A stretch of 64,000 nucleotides of DNA from Fragosphaeria purpurea (Eukaryota > Ascomycota > Sordariomycetes > Ophiostomatales > Ophiostomataceae): assembly GCA_002778095.1 (NCBI GenBank), contig PCDL01000011.1, positions 3,038,001-3,102,000 of the forward strand, written 5' to 3'. Under the pieces are notes generated by a model. That model searched no databases and was not told the origin of the DNA. It saw only the letters and a program-made list of their open reading frames with translations. Positions 1-9,837 of this stretch are shown one piece after another. A program made the translations under genes and the position numbers. Position 1 is the stretch's first letter; each line of letters opens with the position of its first letter.

Positions 1-694
1 CTCGCCTGTGCCGCTACTTCGCGGACATCTTCCGGGCCCTGGCCGCCATCCACGCCGAGGGCATCCTCCACCGCGATGTCAAGCCGTCGGCGATTTTGCT
101 GGCGTCGCCCGACGGGCCGGCGTACTTGTCCGACTTCGGCACCGCCTGGCACCCGGCGTTGTCCGCTGCCGTGGAGCCCGCCGACGGCAAGGTGCTCGAG
201 ATCGGCACGGGCCCGTACCGCGCGCCGGAGGCGCTGTTCGGCAACCAGGCGTACGGCGCGTCGGTCGACATGTGGGCCGCCGGCGCGATGCTGGCCGAGT
301 GTGCGCGGGCCGCGCGGCGGCCGCTGTTCGACTCGCGGCCGGCGCACGAAGACGGCAGCCAGCTGGGGCTGATCCTCAGCATCTTCAAGACGCTCGGCAC
401 GCCCACGCGCGCGACGTGGCCCGAGGCCGCCGCGTTCCGGACGCCGCCGTTTGACATGTACCGCTTGTTTGAGCCGCGCGGCTGGGAAGACATTCTCCCG
501 GACGTCGATCCCGCGATACGAGCACTCGTGGCCAAGCTGGTGCGGTACGACAGTGCACGCGCTACGGCGGAAGAGGTACGAGTCCATTCCGTGTAATCAA
601 ATGTTATTTTTTAGAGAGTTTCACATCCCAGTTCTGACACGCACAGGCGCTCTCTGATATCGAACAACTCGCGGCGACAATTTCCAAAGACTAA
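1..694 (+). CDS. CDK-activating-type serine/threonine protein kinase, C-terminal part (5' end outside window)
   Basis: This is the C-terminal part of a protein kinase that is cut by the window edge. Reading in frame from base 3, the catalytic loop HRDVKPSAILL appears about 20 residues in. DFGTAW (magnesium-binding DFG) and GTGPYRAPE (the APE end of the activation segment) follow. DMWAAG is the helix F region, and the fragment continues to the end of the C-lobe. A phase-0 intron is inferred at 576-646, with GTACGA at the donor, CTGAC as branch site and CACAG at the acceptor. The last exon then encodes ALSDIEQLAATISKD and stops at 692-694. The GTGPYRAPE sequence and the absence of a TxY loop resemble fungal Csk1/Cak1-type CDK-activating kinases, which phosphorylate the T-loop of CDKs. 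The kinase call is sure; the subfamily is an inference because the N-lobe is missing. Confidence 0.8.
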
Positions 695-803
695 TGCTTC
701 AAAACACCCTACATCGCCGACGACCTCAACACAACTCCGCTCATGCTCTTTTTTCTTTTATGGGCACTTTTGGTATTCAGTGCACCCTGCTGTATCCCAT
801 TTC

Positions 804-2432
804 TCAAAACTCGCTGCTCTGCGCCTCTTCCTGGCGGCGGCGCCGCGCCAACTTCTCCGCCTCCTTCGTCTTGATGGCCGTCCACAGCTCCCGCACGGCG
901 TCGCGGTTGTCGTGCTCCTCCGTGGCGTACCGGATCCAAAACTCCTCCGACTGGCCGGCGTAGTACCGCGCCTCCTCAAAGTCCTCAATGGACAGGTACG
1001 CGCGCGCCACGGCGGCGTAGTACTCGCACAGCTGCACGACGAGGTCCTCGCCGTTGATCAGCAGCATCATCTCCTTGACGAGCGCCTCGATCTTGTCGCG
1101 CGTGTGCAGGCCCTCGAGGGCGTCGGACTCGAGCGCCTGGTAGATCTCGGCGAGGCGGCGCCGGCGGATGTCCGACGCGAAGATGGCCTGCTTGCTGGCC
1201 GTGCACAGCGGACACGAGCACGCAAAGCCCCAGCGGCTGATGGCTTCGGTGCGCTCCGCATGGGGCAAACCGAGGGGAACGTCTATTGCAGTCAGCTTGC
1301 CTGTGGTTCTATGGGTTTTTTGTTCTATTTGGGGGGGTGTGGGTTGCTACTGTAAGACGTACAGCTGTGCGTGAATTCTTCGCCCATGTTGATTTCACGA
1401 AAAGCAACCACCTCGTGGGCCATGGACGATTGCGAGTACCTCCAAAATGTGCTACTTTTGTTAGTATGTCTACGAAGAAGAAAAGGAACGAAAAAAAAAG
1501 AGAAAATCTCACTTCGGTCGGCATTCGTGGTTGATTCTCTGTGGTTGGTGTCAGCATTCAGGGACGCACATTAAGACACAGATCAAATTGTGCCATATAC
1601 ACCTCCCACCTACCGATCCCTCCACCTGCAGGGCAAAGTGCGATACGTCGGCAATCTCGATGCCGAAAATGTTGGCTCGGAAGATGTGCTCGAGCACGAA
1701 GTCGCGGTCTACAATGGGCCGGTTCCCGTGCGCCAGCGCCATGATCGCCGTCTGCGCGGCCGGCGGCAGCTGGTGCAGCGCGCGGTCCTCGAGCTGCTTG
1801 CGCGCGGCCGGCGCGACGACCTCGAGAAAGTCCATGCGCGCGATCATGATGGGGAACCCGATCAGCGCCTGCTCCCACTTGGGCACGCGGCGCCGCGCCA
1901 TGAGGCCCTTGCCGCGGGGCGGCACGTTCTTGATGACGTAGGGCCCCGCGGCGGCGCGCACGGCGCGGTCGGCCATGGAGCTGGCCGGGTGATCGCGCAG
2001 GCGCGGGGGCACGCGGGTGTCGTCGAGGGCGGCGACGAGGTTGGCGGCCATTTCGGGCGTGGAGATGACGCTGAGGCCGCGGCCGCGGAACGTCTGGGCC
2101 GTGTAGACGCAGTAGGTGGTGGCTGTGGTCGTGGTCGTGGTGTCATTGGCATCCACCGCCTGGACGCAGAACGGCGGAAACGACCAGGGCGCGTAGTCGG
2201 CGCTCTGGTCGGTCACGGGCAGCGGGCAGACGTCGAGGCCCATGGGCAGGGGGTAGCCGTACCGGCTCCAGGAGCACTGGCCTATGCGCGGGGGGGGCGC
2301 ATTGCTTGCCGTTGTCGTCGATGTGGTCGTTGTGGTTGTTTTTGGATCCATGCTCGCGGCGACGGCGACTGCCAGCGCCAGAAGCAGGGCCGGACCGCTG
2401 CGGCAAGCGGCAGACCTCTTGAAGGACGCCAT
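804..2432 (-). CDS. SET-domain protein (SMYD/SET5-like) with N-terminal signal-like segment
   Basis: Inferred exons on the minus strand are 1614-2432, 1513-1538, 1351-1451 and 804-1282, giving 474 residues. The start MASFKRSAACRS is followed by a hydrophobic stretch LLLALAVAVAA that looks like a signal peptide or anchor. A Cys-containing region with a Thr run follows. The SET core is assembled across the introns: NIFGIEIADV in exon 1, RINHECRPN spanning the 26-nt exon, EVVAFREINMGEEFT in exon 3, then VPLGLP and the post-SET cysteines in WGFACSCPLC. The reading frame stays open only with these splices, which strongly supports them. SET proteins of this class are putative lysine methyltransferases. 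The N-terminal hydrophobic segment is odd for a nuclear or cytosolic enzyme. The substrate is unknown. Confidence 0.85.
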
Positions 2433-3143
2433 ATTTTTTGTGGTGTGTGGAGGAGTCGTGGCAGAGCAACGTCCAACGCTCGTCGTCTCTTTCAAAAGAG
2501 AACTCAAAATACAACAGCACCAATTGGGGGTTATGGGTACAGTTGAAGCGTTCAGCTGTTATTTTTTTTTTCTTCTTCTTTCTTTTGTTTCTCTATCAGG
2601 AATTACAATGCTCGGCAGCTCTGCTGCCGTTCTTGACAAGTTGGCATTATGACGTTAGCTTTTTTTTCTTTGCTGTCCTCCTCTGCCCACAGTCTGCCTA
2701 AATGGAGCAGCGCGTGAGCGTCAACGAAACACCTAGAACTACTTCACTGCAGCGGTATCTGTGTACCGGGCATACAATTGCCATGCTATACGTCGCCTCT
2801 TCAATGCAAAGCAAGATGCCCCTGGGGCTCGTCTTGGGCCCACCAAAGCGGCCGGGTAAAGTCGACAGCTGCCAATGGCAAAAACAGAAAACGTGTTCAC
2901 ATCCAAGCTATAGCTTCCGCTTTTTTCAATGCAATTTTCGGGTTTGGCTTTTTTCCCTTCCTTTGGTGATAAAGCCATTTTTGCAGATGTACCTCTTGCG
3001 AACCTGCGTAACGGAAAACCTCATGATCAACCATGTGCAAGCTTGACAACGCCTCCGTAAGCTTCCCCTTGAACAAAGAAAGCATTATCCAGACAAAAAA
3101 ATTAAAAGAAAATAACCAAAATAACCATAATCTCCCTCTCCAC
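2433..3143. other. Intergenic region, no gene seen
   Basis: This lies between the 5' end of the SET-domain gene and the 3' end of mcr1. It holds T-rich tracts at about 2560-2600 and 2660-2680, probably the SET gene promoter. I see no coding or RNA gene. Confidence 0.5.
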
Positions 3144-4239
3144 TCAAAATGTGTGTACGTCCTTCTTGGTAAACCCCAGCTGCGCAAACAGCCCGTCCGC
3201 CTTGGTCAGTGCCTTTTCCATCGCCGGCGGGCCCGACAGAAACACCTTGCTCACGCCGTCCGCTTTTGCTGCTGCCGCTGCTGTGCCTGCCGATGCCGGC
3301 GGGACCACGCCCGCGGTCCGCAGTACAGCCGTCGTCACGTGGCCCGGCGTGTGTGCCGACCCGGCCGCTGGCTGGCTTACGACGTACCGCGTGGTGAGCC
3401 GGCCCGGGTACTTGGCTTGCAGCGCAGCAATTTCCGTGGCCAGGAACAGGTCGGCGTCCGTGTTGACGCCCCAGACGAGCGTGACGCGCGTGCGGTCCTC
3501 GGGGTTGGCGAGGATGCCGCGCAGCAGCTGGTAACACGGGGTGATGCCCTGCCCGCCGGCGACGAGGGCGATGTGCTGCGGCGGGGGCACGGCGGCGGGC
3601 GACCAGCGGTAACCCGGGATGCGCATACAGGTGAGTGTGTCGCCGGGCTGCAGCTGGTGGAGGTGGCCGGACTGCTTGCCGCCGGGGTACAGCTTGACAA
3701 AGAGGTCCAAGTGGCCGCGGTCGTCTGGTGGGCAGGATATGAATTAGTATTCAACAGGATGAAAACGGCGTAGTAGTAAAACCCAAAATGAAAAGCCTAC
3801 CTAAATCGTTCACGGGCGTGTAGGGCCGCAAAACCGGGAGCCAGCGCCCTTTGGGCCACGACACGGTCAGCAGGGCCGACGTCAGGCTGAGGCCGCTCGT
3901 GGCCTGCGGGTCGGACAAGGCAAAGCGCAGGTGCTTGACGTTGTGGTTGACGGACTCGGTGCTGGTGAGCGTGAGGGTGCGGAAGCCGACGCCGCTAAAG
4001 GTCGGCTTCGGTGGTGTGTTGGCGCTCTCCGCCTGCGCCGTAGCAAAGCGGCGAGTGTAGAATGTGTAAGCGCCGACGGCCACGGCGGCGGCGGCAACGA
4101 GGACGGTGGTGCTCATGGCGGTGGTGGCGGTGGTGCTACTGCTTCGAAAGGCGCCCGAACGACTTGTGTATGAGCGTGCGAAGGGATGCGATAACGAACG
4201 CAAACCGAGGCGAGTGGATGAGAAGATGCTGAACGACAT
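3144..4239 (-). CDS. mcr1: NADH-cytochrome b5 reductase, mitochondrial (Mcr1-like)
   Basis: Two exons are inferred on the minus strand: 3801-4239 and 3144-3724, with a 76-bp intron at 3725-3800. They encode 339 residues, the usual size for Mcr1. The N-terminus is rich in Ser and Arg (MSFSIFSSTRLGLRS), like a mitochondrial targeting sequence. A hydrophobic segment TTVLVAAAAVAVGAY follows at about residue 44. RPYTPVND is the FAD-binding motif, and the intron falls just after it; the splice restores DLDDRGHLD. GGQGITPCYQ is the NAD(P)H-binding glycine motif, and VFLSGPPAMEKAL lies near the C-terminus. The enzyme passes electrons from NADH to cytochrome b5 or similar acceptors. In yeast Mcr1 has outer-membrane and intermembrane-space forms made by incomplete import. 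A second Met at residue 42 could give a form lacking the presequence. Confidence 0.93.
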
Positions 4240-5809
4240 CGTGAAAGGGAAAGGAAAAAGAAAAAGAAAAAAAAAGAGGGACAAAAGCAAAGCCGAGAAG
4301 ACTTAAAAAAAGTCCCTAAATGAACACAACCGGCAAAATAGCAGAGTAAAAAAACCACGCTGTTCAAAGCCGGACAAGAAGGGGGCTGTTATTACAACCG
4401 CACATACAAGAATGGTCACGAAAGGTGAGGAGCGAAAGAAACACGGCAGGAAAACAAGTGGCAGCCACATGCAATGAAAACAGACAAAGAATGAGAAAGA
4501 ATTGTGCTTATTGGTGTTTGGGTTCTATCTTCCGGGACGAAGCTTTTCGTCGGCTCCCCGTGTTCGACCAAACCTTTTACATAACCTCCGTATCGACTCG
4601 CAGGACAGCAGAAAAATAAGAGGAAATGCTCGGTAAGACGACGGATAGGCGTTTGGGGAAGTCCCTGTGTGTGCTGTTGTCTTTGTTATGGGCCGTACAT
4701 ATATATGTATATCTCGGTTGCAGCCGCTTTTCTTTTGTATCAGCTCGTCCCCGTGTGTCAGCTCGCCTGAGCGGCGTCATACCACTTACTCCAGCGAGGG
4801 TACCGCAGCATGAGTACTACTGTACTACTGTACTACTGTACGCCATCTTGCACGCTGTTTGGTCGTCTGTCTGTCTGGTGTTCGGACTCCGTCCGGCTAA
4901 AAGCACCGATGCGGGCGAACGCTCATGCGCTCTTAGCCGATCTTCTCCTCCGGTTTGTTCCCAGCGACCCTGCTCTCCCATCCACCTCGACGTTCATATC
5001 CCTCCTGCATCCCGCCCGGAGGCAAGCTATTGTCCGGTTTTTTTTCAGGGGAGAGATACGGTTCTCCCTTGACGGTCCCTCGATGATCGGGCCAGAACAC
5101 GCCGTGCCCCCGACATCCGTAGCCGCCCTCTTATTCCTGACAGCTTTCAAGTCCTCGCGAGCCATAACGCCGGGGCTCAAAGTCGTCTCGGTCTTATCGG
5201 CCGCCTTATGTCCCCAGTTAGTTCCTGTCGATCATCGCGTTCAGGTCGTTGCGTTCGGTCCCGGCCAACCACCGATCTCCGTCACGCATCGAGCGCTGTA
5301 ATTCTTGATGGAGGGTTTTTTCCTACTCCTTTATTTTTGATTCTATCATCCTTTGTTGACAGTTTGAAGCGTTTTCAAGTGCAGAAATGGAAGCTTTCAC
5401 AAACCTTAGACGGACGACAGCACCTTCTTCTTCGTCTTCGTCTTTTTCTTCTTGGCCAATTATTTTTCTTTTTGCTCCTCGTCAGCAAGGCCGCTCCTAC
5501 CAACAGCCTGGTCAGCCATGTCTCTGCGAGCTTGGCGCAACCTTTCACGCGTTTAAGACGATGTTTTACTCTGCTAATACGTCCTGGACCATGAGAAATA
5601 AATAAACGAAAATATGAATTCCCTAAAGCTCAATCTCTATGATGAAATGAAACTCGAATCGAAGATGCTAATCTACAAATAAGACTTTAGGATAAGGTTT
5701 CAGAGACTTCAGGTAGAGGGAAACAAGAAAAAAATGGAAAGAAGCAAAGGGCAAAATGTGGTAGAATGGAAATACATCAAACCATGAAGCAAAAAAAAGG
5801 CAGTGCATT
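4240..5809. other. Intergenic region with a short tandem repeat, no gene seen
   Basis: This 1.57-kb stretch lies between the start of mcr1 and the tRNA-Thr gene. Purine-rich sequence lies just upstream of mcr1 (4240-4310), and a tandem GTACTACT repeat lies at 4814-4841. Open frames of 60-150 codons exist but have no recognisable motif, and several begin without ATG. I do not call them. Confidence 0.5.
4814..4841. repeat. Short tandem repeat GTACTACT x3 plus GTAC
   Basis: An 8-bp unit GTACTACT begins at 4814, 4822 and 4830 and is followed by a final GTAC at 4838. It lies in non-coding sequence. Confidence 0.9.
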
Positions 5810-5882
5810 TGCCCAGACGCGGGATCGAACCGCGGACCTCCTGCTTACTAGGCAGGCGCAGCTACCACTGTGCTACCCGGGC
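5810..5882 (-). tRNA. tRNA-Thr (anticodon AGT)
   Basis: Reading the minus strand from 5882, the 5' acceptor strand GCCCGGG pairs with TCTGGGC (with G-T pairs), followed by discriminator A. The D arm contains AGTGGTAG. The anticodon stem CCTGC/GCAGG encloses the seven-base loop CTAGTAA, so the anticodon is AGT (Thr, codons ACU/ACC). The T arm is CGCGG-TTCGATC-CCGCG, which carries the internal B box. The length is 73 nt without intron or encoded CCA. The cloverleaf is complete; the fourth D-stem pair is a mismatch. Confidence 0.95.
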
Positions 5883-6527
5883 TCTGCAACTGGTTGCAGT
5901 TGTTAGAGCCGGGGTCCCATTGTGGTGTTATAAGGCAGCACGATGCTGCGACAGTGTTGCTCTTTGGGGCTGTAATACTGTTCAAACGAAAAGGCAACCA
6001 AGTGAAATAAAACGAAATCAAATTCAATTGAAATAAGATTGGTTCTAATAAAAGCAAATAGAACTTTTAAAACTCAATTTAATATTTATCGAAACGTTCT
6101 TCAAAAATATAAACTAAATAAAAGAAGAAGAAAATGTGGTCCAAATTTGTGAACGGTTGTGAGCTTCTGGTCAACACTGTGATGGCAATTGAACAGATAA
6201 AACCCACATGGCTGACCTGGTGATAATACATAATTGACCATTCTTATGAGGCTCAATGTACTTGAATTGGTTTTCTTTGTTTAATTTATATAACATATTA
6301 ATGCGTGCACAATCTGGGTGGAACAGTGGATTCGAGAGCTGCGTGCTTGGTTGCGATGCCGAATCAAAGAATAAACAATGAAGAAAAAGGCTATGAAGTA
6401 AATAGAAGAAAGAGGAGGAAGAAAAAAAGAAATGATAAGCAGAATAAAAATATGAAAAAAAAAATGTTCCAACACAGTCAGTGCACGTCCGAATGCATCA
6501 GGGAAGCTACCGTAAGCACACCCATTC
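5883..6527. other. AT-rich intergenic region
   Basis: This lies between the tRNA-Thr gene and the 3' end of the short-chain dehydrogenase. It is clearly richer in A and T than its surroundings, especially 5990-6300 and the purine-rich 6360-6470. I see no gene. It could be a decayed repeat next to the tRNA, but I find no paired ends. Confidence 0.5.
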
Positions 6528-7684
6528 TTACGCCGCCTTTTGCTTCTGGTCCCAGAGGTTCTTGAGCTTCTGCAGCCCGAACGTCCGCCACGCGCCCCGG
6601 TCCACCATCCATTCCCCCAGCAGCGTGCCCAAGTACACGATGCGCGCCATGCCGCCGCAGTACAGCCAGTCCGGCCGCCACAGGCCCAGCCACCCGCGCA
6701 GCACCGCCAGCGGGGCCTCGGGCGCCAGCACACCGTTGGCAACCTGGCGCGCAAACTCCGCCGTGTCCATCGTCCGGATCGTCTGGCTGTAGACTTGGCG
6801 GCGCGCGTACAGCTCGGCCACGGGCTGGTACAGGCTGTCGGCCGGCAGCGTGCGCAGCCCGGCACTGACAATGTTGGACCGCACGGTGCCGGCCATGACG
6901 ACGGTGACGCGCACGCCAAACGGCCGCAGCTCCTGGCGCAGGCAGCGCGAGTAGGCCACGACGGCGCCCTTGCTGGCGCAGTAGGCGGCCCCGAACACGT
7001 AGGGCGCGACAGCCGAGATGGAGGCGACATTGACGACGAGCCCGCGCGCCGCAATGAGCAGCGGCGCAAAGGCCTGGCACATGGCCATGACGCCAAAGAC
7101 GTTGAGCTCAAACGTGCCGCGGACCTCGTCCATGTCCAAGTCGGTGGCGGGGACCGTCATCGTGCGGCCACTAGTTGGGGCGTTGGGGGAGTGAGATTAG
7201 CGAGCAGCCCAACAAAAAAGTAAAAAAAAATTAAACACCATCCACATACGCATTGTTGACAAGAATGTCAAGCCGCCCTCCCGTCAGGTCGGCCACCGTC
7301 TTCTTGCACGCGGCAATGGACTCCTTGCTGGTCACGTCGAGCGTGACGGTGGCCATGCCCTGGTCCGCCACACCCGCGAGGACGTCGATCCGGCGTGCGG
7401 TCGCGATAACGTAAAGGCCTGCGTGCAGGATACAAACATCAGCTCCTCCGTCACTGCCCGCCACGCACAATGTGTGCACACAGGTTCCAGATGGGTCGAG
7501 CCCTCAGTCACCTTTGCTGTGAAATTCCTGGGCCATGGCGTGGCCGATGCCGCCGGGCGTGCAGCTGTTGCGGCCGTGCGTTAGTTCTCCATTTCAAAAT
7601 CACTACCAAAACAATACGCTGCCCACTGACCCACCCCGTGATTAAGACGGTCTTTTGGCCCGGACGAGGAGACAGACCGGCCAT
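6528..7684 (-). CDS. Short-chain dehydrogenase/reductase, Ayr1-like (1-acyl-DHAP reductase type)
   Basis: Four exons are inferred on the minus strand: 7635-7684, 7512-7564, 7250-7418 and 6528-7170. They encode 304 residues. Splicing rebuilds the classical SDR fold. The NADP-binding TGCTPGGIG spans the first intron, LDILVNNA carries the NNAG motif across intron 3, NVASIS carries the catalytic Ser, and YCASK carries the catalytic Tyr and Lys. ELNVFGVMAMCQ matches the conserved helix after NNAG. The C-terminal extension (LGLWRPDWLYCGG to QKLKNLWDQKQKAA) is like that of Ayr1-type reductases. Ayr1 reduces 1-acyl-dihydroxyacetone phosphate at the ER or lipid droplets in phosphatidic acid synthesis. 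The SDR call is sure; the substrate is inferred from overall resemblance. Confidence 0.9.
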
Positions 7685-8529
7685 GGTAAAAGAAGAAGGG
7701 GGAGGAAGAAGAAAACGGGAAGGGATATGTATGGTTTATGGCCTTGAGCAATAGACGGAGTGGCGGACTGTAGAAAGCCAAAAATTCGTCTTGTTCTTCT
7801 TGCTGATTCTCGTTTATACAACAAAATGCAATTTATAAAGAAGCCGTTCCAACTCCCGTCACAAGAAATAACCTGGAAAGACCGGCGTGGGTCGTCTGCA
7901 TGTGTCCGTCCAAGTTTTGCTCTCTGGGACTGCAGGATGACTAATTTTGAACCGAGGCACAGAGCAGCGAATGTGCCCAATTCAGGGGAAACCACAGGCG
8001 CAACTCGGGCTCCACTTTTATTGTAGACGTCCAACCTTCAACACTCTTGCTGAAAGAACAGTAAAGTCTTTTTACGTGCAGATACAAAGCCGACAAAAAA
8101 TATGTTCATATATTTTCAGGCGTTGTTTTATTGTTCTTCTAGTTTATTGCTTTAATTTATTTCAGTCAAATTCGTATTGTTTCTCTCTGCTTTCATCCCA
8201 AATGGATATGATTTGTTTAACATTCACGATTTCTTTAATGCTGTTTTCTTGTTCACAGCTTTGGGTAATTAAATATACAATTACGACAGAAATAAATATG
8301 AGCATGCCTTTTGAACATCATTTGTGTTGCTCTTATTGGGAATTGGCGGGGATTTATGTAGACCATCATTAAACTGGCTCGCTATTTCTTGTGTTCATAA
8401 ACACATTCACTTGTTCTATATAAGAGTCGCTACACCCATCCCCATCCAATTTGCCATAAGCTCTATCAAACAAGCAAAAAACAAGAACCAGTGGACGCAG
8501 TAAACAACCCACCAACCCAAGGTTCAAAA
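7685..8529. other. Intergenic region with divergent promoters
   Basis: This lies between the Ayr1-like gene and the first gene of the tandem family. Sequence from 8040 onward is AT-rich. It ends with a TATA box at 8417-8424. No gene is supported; ORFs here lack motifs. Confidence 0.5.
8417..8424 (+). promoter_or_regulatory. TATA box of tandem-family gene 1
   Basis: TATATAAG lies 113 bp upstream of the first in-frame ATG (8530). The three other genes of the family have a TATA element at a comparable distance. Confidence 0.6.
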
Positions 8530-9837
8530 ATGGAGAACATTAACGAGCCAAGCAACGAGGCTCCGGGGTTGGTACAGCAGCCAGAAAACGCACCAGGCAA
8601 CGAGGCTCCGGGGTCGGTGCAGCAGCCTGAGCACGCACCAGGCAACGAGGCTTCAGGGTTGGTACAGCAGCTAGAACACGAAGGGGCTCCGGAGGAGATT
8701 TCGAGTTGGGAGGCGTACCTGGCTGAGGAAATTCCAGAGTTGGCACCGCAGCCGGCCGAGGCTCACCCGGAGGAGTTTACAGAGTGGGCGAACCCCCCGG
8801 AGGGGGTTCCGGATGGCGAGTGGGTACCCCAGTCGGCCATGGCTCCCCCGGAGCATACGCCAGAGTGGGCATTGCAGCCGGCCGAGGCTCCCCCGGAGGA
8901 GTCTACAGAGTGGGTGAACCCCCCGGAGGGGGCTCCGGAGGGCGAGTGGGTACCCCAGTCGGCCATGGCTCCCCCGGAGCAGATACCAGAGTGGGCATTG
9001 CAGCCGGCCGAGGCTCCCCCGGAGCAGACAACAGAGTGGCCATTGCAGCCGGCCGAGGCTCTCCCGGAGCATACCCCAGAGTGGGTACCGCGGCTGGCTG
9101 TGGCCCCCCCGGAGGAGTTCCCAGAGTGGGTACCGCCGCTGGCCGAGGCTCCCCCGGAGAATTTCCCAGAGTGGGCACCGCCGCTGGCCGAGGCATTCGA
9201 GCCGGTACAGCAGCCGGAAGGGGCTGTGGCTTCGGAGCCGGTACAGCAGTGGTACAATGCTGCGGTACCGTCTCTGGAACCCGTGAATGTGCGGGCTTTC
9301 GACGAAGTGGACTCCAGCTTCATTGTCAACCAAATGGGCCACTTTCCACTCGTCGGATGCGATGCACAAATGAACCTTTCTCACGTAGTGGGCTTCTACA
9401 CCGAGAAACTCCACAACGAGATTTTCGTCGTGATCATCTCGGACCGCTTTGCGGCATGTGGCCGCTTTCACGGCGATCCGTCCCAGTACTTGTTGCAGTC
9501 TTCGGAGCCAAATGCTCCTGCGGCCATCGACGACGCCCGCAAGTTCGTGGGAATCTTGTTGGGGCAGTGCATCACCATGAACAGCCAACTTGGCTTCGCG
9601 CCTTACAAGGCCTTTATCGTCTTCCCCACCATGCAGGGTTCTGTCACCATGCCGATCGCCCACGAAGTCATCAGTGTAATTCTCCAAGACCGTCTGGGCG
9701 TGCTGCCGGTCCAGATCATGTACGAGAAGTCGGACAATCCAAATGTTGCGGGCCTCCGCAAGATCGTGGTGCTGAGCAGTCAGTTGACGGGGTTTGGACC
9801 AGCCCTGCTTGTTGACGGCAAATATATCCATGCGTAG
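8530..9837 (+). CDS. Tandem-family protein 1: Pro/Glu/Trp repeats plus C-terminal globular domain
   Basis: This intronless gene encodes 435 residues; the ATG at 8530 is chosen because the frame upstream has only a GTG. Residues of about 8-50 hold a 14-residue repeat (NEAPGLVQQPENAPG type). Residues of about 75-220 hold about ten imperfect 16-17-residue units built on (A)EAPPExxxEWxxQP, including a 44-residue direct duplication. The C-terminal 180 residues look globular: NEIFVVIISDRFAACGRFHG, then KAFIVFPT, VISVILQDRLGVLPVQIMYE and KIVVLSS. The order strand-turn-GR(I/F)-helix-strand matches the three genes downstream, whose equivalent motif is VVAI.S..GAI.A.IA. There is no signal peptide or membrane segment. 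I know no function; uncharacterised ascomycete proteins carry a similar GAILAHI-type motif. Confidence 0.8.
   Translation: MENINEPSNEAPGLVQQPENAPGNEAPGSVQQPEHAPGNEASGLVQQLEHEGAPEEISSWEAYLAEEIPELAPQPAEAHPEEFTEWANPPEGVPDGEWVPQSAMAPPEHTPEWALQPAEAPPEESTEWVNPPEGAPEGEWVPQSAMAPPEQIPEWALQPAEAPPEQTTEWPLQPAEALPEHTPEWVPRLAVAPPEEFPEWVPPLAEAPPENFPEWAPPLAEAFEPVQQPEGAVASEPVQQWYNAAVPSLEPVNVRAFDEVDSSFIVNQMGHFPLVGCDAQMNLSHVVGFYTEKLHNEIFVVIISDRFAACGRFHGDPSQYLLQSSEPNAPAAIDDARKFVGILLGQCITMNSQLGFAPYKAFIVFPTMQGSVTMPIAHEVISVILQDRLGVLPVQIMYEKSDNPNVAGLRKIVVLSSQLTGFGPALLVDGKYIHA
8557..9195 (+). repeat. Coding tandem repeats (14-residue and 16-17-residue units)
   Basis: Imperfect repeats encode NEAPG-VQQPE units (8557-8682) and then APPExxxEWxxxxAE units (about 8749-9195). 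A longer direct duplication of about 130 bp is seen between about 8782 and 8914 onward. The GC-rich repeats leave all frames open, which creates long spurious ORFs. Confidence 0.85.
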
